The notes beneath the pieces are model-generated. The model was not told the DNA's origin. It worked only from the letters and a program-made list of their open reading frames with translations, and did not search any database. The translations under genes and the position numbers were made by a program. This document shows, one piece after another, positions 55,833 through 64,000 of a stretch of 64,000 nt of DNA. This DNA comes from Mycocentrospora acerina. Taxonomy: Eukaryota; Ascomycota; Dothideomycetes; Pleosporales. The DNA is taken from contig JAKUHH010000040.1 in the NCBI GenBank assembly GCA_022701365.1, positions 496,001 to 560,000 of the forward strand. The letters run 5' to 3'. Numbering within the stretch: position 1 is the stretch's first letter; every line of letters starts with the position of its first letter.

Positions 55833-56240
55833 GAGGAGGTCGGCCTGGAGAAAGAACAACACAGTGTGGGTAGCATGGGGGATGAGTTCAAAGATGAAGG
55901 TCAGCATATGTGTGCATACTGTGGCGGTGGCAAGGTCTCAGAGGAGCAATGACAGTGAGTGTACGACAACCATGTATTACGATGAATTGGGAAAGTGAAT
56001 CGTTCCTCAATTGCAAAATTACAAAACTATATACCTGTACAGTATTGCAATTTTCCCATTACTCATGGGGCCGTTGTACCAAAGAAAGAAAATAACCCCT
56101 GGATATGTGCTCGCAGAAAAGACTTAGAAAAAAATACCAAAATACCAGACACGCTAAAGGGTATGCTAAGGAAAGACAGCTTAAGTTATACCCTCTCTTC
56201 CCCTTTCAGACACTCATTACTCTCCATCCGTCGCTATCAC
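55833..56240. other. Convergent 3' spacer
   Basis: Between mL54 (+) and the DUF2417 gene (-). No feature is seen. Confidence 0.5.
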
Positions 56241-57944
56241 TTATTTGGGTGTCTTGACCTTGGATGAAGCCTTTACCAGCTGGTGCAGTCTCTTCTCCAT
56301 AATGAAGCGTCCCTCAAGCGTCTGCCACACCTGATGCGGCGCCTTGTTGACGACATCCCAACTAACCAGGTTATCGGTCAACTTGGTAAGATCTTTTTGC
56401 TTCCTCTCCCACTCCGTGTCCCTCCTGCATGAGATACCCGAGCTCACAATGGCAAGAGGGGTGTCAGCGCTCTGGATGTTCCTGGCGGCGCTGACCTCGT
56501 TCTTGGTGAGCGAGTCGGCGACAAGGTTCTCCTGGAGCTGGGCTTTGATCTGCTTGCCTGACTGGTAGGAGTTGCGACCGTAGACGCGGTCTTCGCGTGT
56601 GCGGCCCTTGAAGAGCGCGCCGGCGAGACGAACGGTGCCGAGCGGCGAGATGATGCCCCATGCCCAGAGGAGGAAGCCGCTTCCAGGGCTGCCAATGCGG
56701 TGCAACAGGTCCTCATGCAGGGGGTCAATCATAAGTATGCCAACTACTGATTTCAGATTCCTTGAGCTGAAGATTCTGCTCACGATGCTTCCTGAGCCGG
56801 CGGAAACAAGAATCCACGGTCCCTCCTCGCCAGCTTTGGCGAGTGCCTCTGCGAGTCCGTCGGCCGACATGCCAGCCGAATGGGGAGAGGGAGCGTTGTC
56901 GGAGAAAGCGTAACCGGGGCGATCCCAGTAGCAGTACCTCGGGATAGTGCCATTCTTGTATGCCGCGTAAGCCCAGTGCTCGAAGTCGTATTCTGAGGGC
57001 TCCTCGCCAGCTTCGAGGAGCACAGTGATATCCTTGGTACCATTATTGTAGGATACGGCACCTACACATGCAAGATGTACGGCGTACTTGTCACCATCGA
57101 TAAGGATACGGTCGCCGTACATCTCGAGACTCGCGTCGCGAGCGCGCATACCGAGAGTGGCAGTCATGAGGACAGCGATGACGATGAAAACGACGGTCAG
57201 GACTGTCGCAACCGAAACAGCAATCCACTCTTTGAGTGTGCGACGTGTCTCCGGACGGCCTGTAAGACGCTCCTCTTCCTGCTTTTTACCCCAAGCTACG
57301 ACTCGGTCGGTCAGAACACACCAGATAGCCATGACAACAGCCCACACTACTGAAGCAATGCCGACCCATCCTTCCTCAAGCCTGATGCGCGGAACTGTTA
57401 CAATGATGATCATGTCAATCGCTAGAAGAAGCGCAATTATGGCCGTGGTGATGCGCAATCCTTTTGCAGGAGTAACGAAAAAGATGGTTACCACAAGAAG
57501 ATTGCCGAGGGTCAAACATGTGTACGCAAAGTCGAAGAAGCCAGATCCACGAGTGTGTAGTCCTGGTGGGGAGACAAAGATGGAGACCAGTAGGAGTACC
57601 CACCACAAAAATGTGATGATGAGAAAGAAGACGGTGAAGTAGCGCATGAATCGTACAGACCAAAGATTGTACGGTGACACCTGATGAATGTCAATATTCG
57701 AGTCTTTTGAAGCTCAAAGCGAACTTACAGCTGGGTCATCGGGATCAAGGAAGCCACCTGAAGTTGGTGGTGGTCTGGGTCGATCAAGCAGTCTGGTGCG
57801 TTCAGTAGGTTCATCACGGCTTCGTCTTGAAGGCTCATAGCTCCTCCTCGAAACAGCATCTTCCTCTGGGATTGGGTGTGGAGGCTCTTCTGACAACAAT
57901 CCGCTGCCGTTGGGCGGGTCGTTTTTCCCTTTCCACATGCTCAT
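56241..57944 (-). CDS. DUF2417 alpha/beta-hydrolase membrane protein
   Basis: A fungal integral membrane protein with a C-terminal alpha/beta-hydrolase fold (DUF2417). The model is complement(join(56241..57680, 57729..57944)), 551 aa. An N-terminal cytosolic region (about 1-75) is Pro/Arg/Glu-rich (RRSYEPSRRSRDEPTERTRLLDRPRPPP). Six or so TM helices follow at about 80-260, including FMRYFTVFFLIITFLWWVLLLVSIFV, ITTAIIALLLAIDMIIIVTV and WIAVSVATVLTVVFIVIAVLM. The lumenal hydrolase part shows YCYWDRPGYAFSDNAPSPHSAG and WILVSAGSGSIVSRIFSS, where the nucleophile elbow reads G-S-G-S. The substrate is unknown. It is divergent from PPE1. Confidence 0.85.
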
Positions 57945-58549
57945 TGCGTTGAACTGTACGCACTGTACGAGGGTTGTTTAAGAAATGATCAAAACGTCGG
58001 AGGTTATGTGGAGATGAAGAAAAGTGAGAATTAGACCTGTGAAAGCTCGTGAGGAGAAGAGGTTGGTAAAGGGCCATGCATTGGTTTTGTCTGGAGCTGC
58101 GCCTACGCTAGTGAAAGATTCACGTCATGGTTGTCGCTAGCGGAGTCGCTCCCGTCGACGCATCATTGTTCAAGATCTTGTTCGGAGGACGTACCGTGCC
58201 AAGTCCGCGGGATGCATAGTTTGTGATGAGTGCGCAGCTGCTGTGCTGGTACCCAGTTATGTCTTGATTCTCACAATGGGCCAGTCCTCTGATTACTATA
58301 TTGCGATAGTCTTGTCGCGTCGGGTAGCTACGTCATGATCGTGTGCAGCTTAAACACGCTAAGATGAACGATGGTCCTTGATCCCTGTACATCAAAAGAT
58401 AGCCCCACGACGCCACATGTCCTCCATACCTCAAGACACTCTAAGGTGAACTAAGCAATCACACACGCTGCTTAACACCTTGCATATGTTAAAATCAGAC
58501 AAATCGAAGTCCCAATCCGATCCATTACAGCCGAGCCACTAACCCAAAA
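57945..58549. promoter_or_regulatory. Divergent promoter, DUF2417 gene / PPE1
   Basis: 605 bp between divergent starts. I see no motif I can support. Confidence 0.5.
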
Positions 58550-59727
58550 ATGTCTGATCTGGCCAAACACTTTGCAAAAACAAAGCTCTCCTCTCTCCCC
58601 TCTCCAGACGAACTCGCCGAATACGAAGACGACTCCTCTTCGGCATCCTCCATGTCCAGCACTGGCACCGTAATTCCCTCCAGTACACAGCGCTCTACCC
58701 CCGCAATCCACTGGTCCGACTATTTCGCGCAGGAATTCTACCTGGAACGAGGCTTTGCCGACGCAGGAAAGGCAAAATTCCATGTCTACCTTACGCCACC
58801 AGCGAATTCAAAAGCGCCGTTGCTTGTTCTTCACCATGGCGCTGGGTCCTCGGCTATGAGCTTTGCTCTCATGGCGCAGGAAGTCAAAAAATTAATGCCA
58901 GAGATTGGCATTCTGGCTGTTGAGGCACGAGAACATGGGAGTGTAGTCTGGGACGCTTCGGGTACAGTGGATAGTACTTTCAGCATCGACGTTTTGAGCC
59001 GTGACCTCGTACATATGCTGGAACTTACGCAGGTCAAGATGAGATGGATGCAAATGCCCATGATTGTGTTGATCGGACACAGTCTCGGCGGTGCGGTCGT
59101 TACTGAAGTCGCTAGCAAGGGACTGCTAGGCAATTCCCTGCTGGGCTACGGTGTGTTGGATGTTGTGGAAGGCAGCGCAATGGAAGCCCTGACGCACATG
59201 CAGACATATCTTCTCAGCAGGCCAAAGTCGTTTGCTAGCCTAGAATTAGCAGTCGAGTGGCACATTCGGTCGCGCACGTTGAGAAATTTAGAGTCTGCGC
59301 GAGCAAGTGTGCCCAGTTTATTGCTGCAAACGCCTGAGGGTCGATGGGCATGGAGGACCGAGCTTTCAAGCACACAACCGTACTGGGAGAACTGGTTCAC
59401 GGGGCTAAGCAGGAAGTTCCTCAGCGGAAAGGGTGCGAAGCTGTTGTTACTTGCAGGGACAGACCGGCTAGACAAGGAGTTGATGATTGGGCAAATGCAG
59501 GGTGCGTTGATAATTTTCAAATATTCTAGTATTGAAAGATTGGTATCTAATATAAAACAGGCAAATTCCAACTCCAAGTTTTTCCTACTTCGGGCCACTT
59601 TGTGCATGAAGACCAGCCTGAGAAGACTGCAGAGGTAGTGGTGGAGTTTGTCAGGCGAAACGATCGTAGCACGTTGGTTTTACCGCCAAAGGTTTCTGAT
59701 CTGCTTCGACAGGGCAAAAAAGTTTGA
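58550..59727 (+). CDS. PPE1: Protein phosphatase methylesterase 1
   Basis: Removes the carboxyl methyl ester from the PP2A catalytic subunit C-terminus. The model is join(58550..59501, 59561..59727), 372 aa. It has an acidic Ser-rich N-terminus (to about 60), then HWSDYFAQEFYLERGFADAGKAKFHVYL. The alpha/beta-hydrolase core has an oxyanion block LVLHHGAGSSAMSFA and the nucleophile elbow LIGHSLGGAVV (Ser). LDVVEGSAMEAL carries the catalytic Asp. The exon-2 segment PTSGHFVHEDQPEKTAEVVVEFVRRN carries the catalytic His. The intron (GTGCGT donor) is needed to reach this His; without it the frame runs into an unrelated tail. The C-terminus is VLPPKVSDLLRQGKKV. Confidence 0.93.
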
Positions 59728-59940
59728 TGGATGAGCCTAGCCATTCATTCTCTCAGTGGACTACCGTCCAGAGCCACTACACCCAAGCCTGTCCCGCATG
59801 CCAGCAATTTCTCAACCCAAGGTACAGCTATTCTCTCTTCTCATGACCTTACAGGCTGACGGCCTCTAGAAATTGGGTATCGTCGCTAGGGGAATATGTC
59901 TACAACAGGGTGTGCTGCAGATCCTAGGCAATTATGTATC

Positions 59941-60934
59941 TCATGGAGAAGCAGGGTCTCCTTCCTCAGCTGCTGTAGCACCCTCAACTTTAGATTTGTG
60001 CTTGCGTTTCCTCTTGCGAGGCCCTGCTTCCTCACCATCTGGAGCCGTTTCAGCGGCCGTGTCTGTAGGATTGGGCTCCTTTGCTTCAAAAGGTGTAGCC
60101 TTCTTAGAGGGGCCAGCCGATGGCACATCTTGCTCCTTCTTCGTCTTCTTCACACTAAGTGGATTAGGGCCCTTGGGTCCTTTCTGTCGTCTCTTCTTCT
60201 GTGCCCTGGCATCATCCGTAGCCTGACCTGCAACAGACTGCCCATCCCCTTCCTGGTCTCCATCGCGCTTCCGCTTTTCTCCTGCATCTGGTTTCCGCTG
60301 CCCCTTGAGGCCCTGCTTGAATTTTGATTTTTCCTCTTTTTCACGCAGCTCCTCTGTCGCATTCGCCATGGGCTCCATCAGAACAACTGATTTGGAAATG
60401 TATATCAGCGGAACACCGGCAATTCGGCGCATGTGCACGCGCACTTCCCGCTCGTTGGACGCGACAATGTACCGGTTTTTATTGGTGCGGCTGTCCTTGG
60501 GATCGACGACTGACGACAGGCATTCGAGTGAAGAAAGTGGTGTTTCGAGCTCGTGGTGCCCGCAGCGGCGGCGCTCGTATTCCTTCGCTTGGAGGATGAG
60601 GGTCTCATTTTTGGGTTTTGCAAGATAGAGGTGGCGCATATCGCAGGTTGTGATCACTGCAAGATGTTAGTTGAAAAGCAGATCCTGACCGGGAGGGAGG
60701 CGCATACTGGGCTTCACTTTTCCTTGCAAGAGTTTCTCGAGGCGACCTATGAGGTCGATCTTGAACTTGTATGCATCCTGTAGGATCTGCGAGTCGACGA
60801 GGACCTGGTAGGGTTCGCGAAAGCCAAAGTTGAGCTCATATTGGTGGAGCAGCTTCTTGTATGCCTGTCTGTTGTTAATTCACCGCGCAACGCGATACAG
60901 TGAAGTCGCATACCTTTGCGCGTTTGAGCTTCAT
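59941..60934 (-). CDS. UTP23: rRNA-processing protein Utp23
   Basis: SSU-processome component with a degenerate PIN domain that releases snR30-type snoRNA from pre-rRNA. The model is complement(join(59941..60656, 60708..60864, 60914..60934)), 297 aa. Exon 1 is 21 nt (MKLKRAK). The protein continues AYKKLLHQYELNFGFREPYQVLVDSQILQDAYKFKIDLIGRLEKLL, a standard Utp23/Fcf1 start. Then come TTCDMRHLYLAK and a Zn-ligand set visible as CGHHELETPLSSLEC. The core ends with RIAGVPLIYISKSVVLMEPM. A Lys-rich low-complexity tail (about 185-297) fits nucleolar RNA binding. The lack of the full acidic PIN active site separates it from Fcf1. It is head-to-head with the DUF726 gene. Confidence 0.92.
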
Positions 60935-61222
60935 GGCGGCGTGCGTGTGTGGGTGTGTGAGCGTGAGTGATTGAGTGGGGAAAAGTTCAAAAGTTGTGAG
61001 GCCTGTCCAAACGAAGAAAGCACGCTAGCGCGGTCGCGACTCGAACGCCACATGCATGGGCCGCCGACGACCTCCGCTGCGGAGCCCAGTGGCCTTGGGA
61101 CACTAGAAGCTCTTGTACATAATCCATATATACGGAACCCGCACTCGAGCGTTTTCTACATTCCTCCGCCTTGCAGTGTCTTGAGGAAGCTGCCTGATGC
61201 GCCCACGATAGTCCCTCCCATC
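60935..61222. promoter_or_regulatory. Shared divergent promoter, UTP23 / DUF726 gene
   Basis: 288 bp between the two preferred start codons. The plus-strand frame is open through this region and holds one further in-frame ATG at 61052, so the DUF726 protein could start earlier. Confidence 0.5.
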
Positions 61223-64000
61223 ATGACCAGCGACACCCCATCCGAACCCCCTACCACCGAGTCCAAAAGCACCAACGAACCGAGCAAAACCAACCAAGAA
61301 GTCGAGTACGATGATTTTGGGCTGCCTGTGAGAAAGCGGAGGCCGAGAACGCCGGTGGAAGACTCGAGCGAGGATGAGGCAGAATTCAAGGATGCAGTGA
61401 TGGAGAAGGCGGGGGGTGAAGAGCAAGACTTATCGCCAGAGAAGGGCAACTTGGCTGCAGAGAAAGTGCAGGAGCCCATTCCAGTCCATGTGGATGTGGA
61501 GGGCAAGGGAAAAGAGAAAGATGTCACGCCACCACAAGCCAACGGGCTTGTAGGGAAGCCGCTAGAGACCGAGCGGAAGGGGTTCAAGGACAGCACAGCG
61601 ATTGGAACTACCCAGGAAGCTTTGGAAGTTGGTCAGCATCCTGTAACCGCAACTGATGGTAGCAAATTTCAAGAAGAGAAGCAGGATACCTCAAAGAATG
61701 ATAAGCCATCTGTGCCCGTGGAGAAACAGAAGGAAGAGGGTGACAGGTCTGCGGAGACCAAACTACACACCCCAAGAAACAGTCTGCAGTCCGAGGTTCC
61801 GGGACACAAGCGCATGACGTCTGTGATTCCGCAAAATATCGTCCTCAATGAATATTCGCACCAACAGGCAGTCTCGCAGCCACAAAAGAAGGAGGAGGAG
61901 ACTCCAGATGACGATGAAGGCTGGCAGACAATGCCAGCATATGCCCATTACGACATGTACGATGATGACAATCGCCTTATAGCGAAGGAAAATCCAGATG
62001 AACTCCAGGACATGAGCGGCTATGCAAATGTTGGGGGCGCTGCAAAAGGCTATACCAGAGTCATCATGGACGATGACGCTGACTCACAGACCAGCATGGA
62101 TGATAACACAGCATATCTCTTTAAAGAGAAAAGTACTGCACTGAATGATGAAGATGAAGCAGCACGGGATCCACTCACGCAGATGCAAACGACTAAGAAC
62201 CTTCTGACCGAAGGACAACGAGTAGCGTACGTCGGCTTAGTTCGATTAGCCATGGTAGAGATGGAGAGAAAATTCAAGAGAATCGAGCGCACCAAGAGTA
62301 ATAAAAAGGCTCTAGATATGCATCTAGAGACGACTAAAATGTGGGCTCAGAAGATCATGCTTAGACTGTATGGACACATGGACATCAACGCTTCGGAGCA
62401 GATCATGATTGAACAATTGTCAGAACACGGTGTCGTACCGGCAGATCTCACACCAGCGCTCATGCAGAACGCCCGAGTAAAGAATCCCGCCGCGGAAGAA
62501 GCAGAAGTGCCAAAGAATGAGGATTCTGCAAGGCCGTCTGTGGATACACCAGACGAGACAGCCAGATCGTCGTCACCGCTGAGTCTAAATGACCCATTAC
62601 GATCACCGCCACCTCCACCTTACGATGAGCACCAAGAAAAGGACTACAACTATCCAGAAGTCAAAACACCATCGCAACTTCCAGACAGTAAAAGTCTTGA
62701 TATTGACCTTCGCTGGACCGTTCTGTGCGACTTGTTCTTAGTTCTTATCGCTGACTCAGTATATGATTCGCGCTCGAGAGAACTTGTCGAGATGGTTGGC
62801 AAGTATCTCAGCGTCGACTGGTTGGAAATCTGCCGTTTTGAGAAGCGTGTAACAGACGCGCTGGAAATGCAGGAACAAGCAGACAAGGAAAACTGGAACG
62901 AAGAGGAGCATATGCAAACTCGAGCAAAGCGAGCACGTAATAAGCGTATTGCATTTATGGGTCTGGCCACCGTTGGCGGTGGGCTGGTCATTGGTTTGTC
63001 TGCTGGTTTGCTTGCTCCTGTCATTGGAGCTGGTCTTGCTGCAGGGTTCACGACCATTGGTGTGGCAGGGACGTCTAGTTTCCTAGCGGGTGCTGGAGGA
63101 GCTGCTATCATCACTTCAACGGGTGTTGTCACTGGTAGTACAGTTGGCGTTCGAGCTGCGAACAGGCGAACGGGGTCAGTGAAAACATTCGAATACCGGC
63201 CACTTCACAACAACAAAAGAACACATCTCATCATCACCTTGGCAGGATGGATGAACGGCAAGGTTGACGATGTTCGGTTGCCATACAGCACGGTGGATCC
63301 TGTTATGGGCGACATCTATTCAGTCCTCTGGGAGCCTGAAATGCTCAGAAGTATGGGAGCTACTATCAACATTCTTGCTACTGAGGTGAGTGTCGATAGC
63401 ACCATATAGGCAGAAAACACATTGACGTATTTATAGGCTCTTACACAAGGTCTGCAACAGGTGTTAGGTAGCACAATTCTGGCAACTCTCATGGCCGCCA
63501 TGACACTCCCTCTTGCGCTGACGAAGCTCTCCTACCTCATCGATAATCCATGGATTGTTTCGCAAGCTCGTGCAGATATGGCTGGACTTATTCTTGCCGA
63601 TTCAATTGTCGACCGCAACCTTGGAACACGGCCTGTAACTTTGGTCGGTTTCTCTTTGGGCGCCAGAGTCATCTTCTCATGCCTGAAGGAGTTGGCTAAA
63701 CGTGGAGCCTACGGTTTGATACAAAACGTGTACATGTTCGGCACACCAGTGGTTGCGAAGAACGATGAGTACGTCAAAGCAAGGGCGATCATTCCGGGGA
63801 GATTCGTCAACGGTTATGCTACTAATGATTGGATTCTAGGTAAGTTCTGTCACATGGTTTCCTCTTCATTGCTCACGCCCTCATAGGCTATCTCTTCCGT
63901 GCCACTAGTGGTGGCGTAATGCGTGTCGCAGGTCTTGCTCCGGTTCAAGTCCCTACCATCGAAAACATCAACGTCACCGAACTCGTTCCTGGACATATGG
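61223..64000 (+). CDS. DUF726 alpha/beta-hydrolase membrane protein, 3' partial
   Basis: Similar to fungal DUF726 proteins and animal TMCO4. The model is join(61223..63385, 63437..63839, 63887..>64000). The N-terminal about 380 residues are acidic and disordered, with EYDDFGLPVRKRRPRTP near the start and DDDEGWQTMPAYAHYDMYDDDN at about 230. The conserved core follows: EGQRVAYVGLVRLAMVEMERKF, WTVLCDLFLVLIADSVYDSRSRELV and EICRFEKRVTDAL. A Gly/Ala-rich hydrophobic TM hairpin (ATVGGGLVIGLSAGLLAPVIGAGLAAGF) follows. The hydrolase part has LIITLAGWMN, a nucleophile elbow VGFSLGAR and MFGTPVV. The product probably acts at an internal membrane; the substrate is unknown. The stop lies beyond the window. 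Met 61052 is an alternative start. Confidence 0.88.

Overview
This is a nuclear segment of a filamentous ascomycete genome. Genes are packed on both strands, introns are short (mostly 45-160 nt, GT...AG) and the genes are typical fungal ones. Proteins opening with an LPPELRN motif, DUF3602, DUF2417 and a fungal rhodopsin-like seven-TM protein, together with a pseudogene that carries RIP-style stops, fit a Dothideomycete, probably Pleosporales. The order is inferred from gene flavour and not proved here. One assembly gap of 183 N lies at 34362-34544. Exon limits were placed by hand from splice signals, reading phase and family alignment from memory.

Layout. 1-3.3 kb: a 5'-truncated LPPELRN protein and an unrecognised two-exon gene. 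3.3-8.1 kb: RSC4 (double bromodomain) and a CaMK-type kinase, both minus strand. 8.9-10 kb: a small one-TM protein and a DUF1294 protein. 10.5-11 kb: a dead DJ-1/PfpI gene. 11.3-17.2 kb: COA3, PTA1/symplekin, MDE1 and a DUF3602 protein. 17.2-19.9 kb: a gene-poor stretch. 19.9-25.9 kb: a second LPPELRN protein, a GNAT-like acetyltransferase, ribosomal P0 and TRM82. 26.8-33.6 kb: thioredoxin reductase TRR1, an unrecognised coiled-coil protein, an ATG14-like autophagy factor and cystathionine gamma-lyase. 33.6-35 kb: simple repeats and the gap. 35-43.3 kb: SNU114, acetyl-CoA acetyltransferase ERG10, a secreted GH16 glucanase and an intron-containing tRNA-Ala(CGC). 43.5-51.4 kb: a rhodopsin-like membrane protein, PRP16 and PWP1. 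53.5-64 kb: an unrecognised Ser-rich protein, mitochondrial mL54, a DUF2417 hydrolase, PPE1, UTP23 and a 3'-truncated DUF726 hydrolase.

Most of the window is housekeeping: mRNA 3' processing and splicing (PTA1, SNU114, PRP16), ribosome and tRNA biogenesis (P0, PWP1, UTP23, mL54, TRM82), chromatin (RSC4), mitochondria (COA3, mL54), sulfur and redox metabolism (MDE1, CYS3, TRR1), sterol precursors (ERG10), signalling (CMK, PPE1) and autophagy (ATG14-like). Many genes are in head-to-head pairs with short shared promoters (P0/TRM82, SNU114/ERG10, PRP16/PWP1, COA3/PTA1, UTP23/DUF726). I see no secondary-metabolite cluster, intact transposon, CRISPR array or clear novel multi-gene system. The most notable signals are the RIP-like pseudogene, several tiny coding exons, one GC-AG intron and two tandem repeats sitting inside or beside essential genes.
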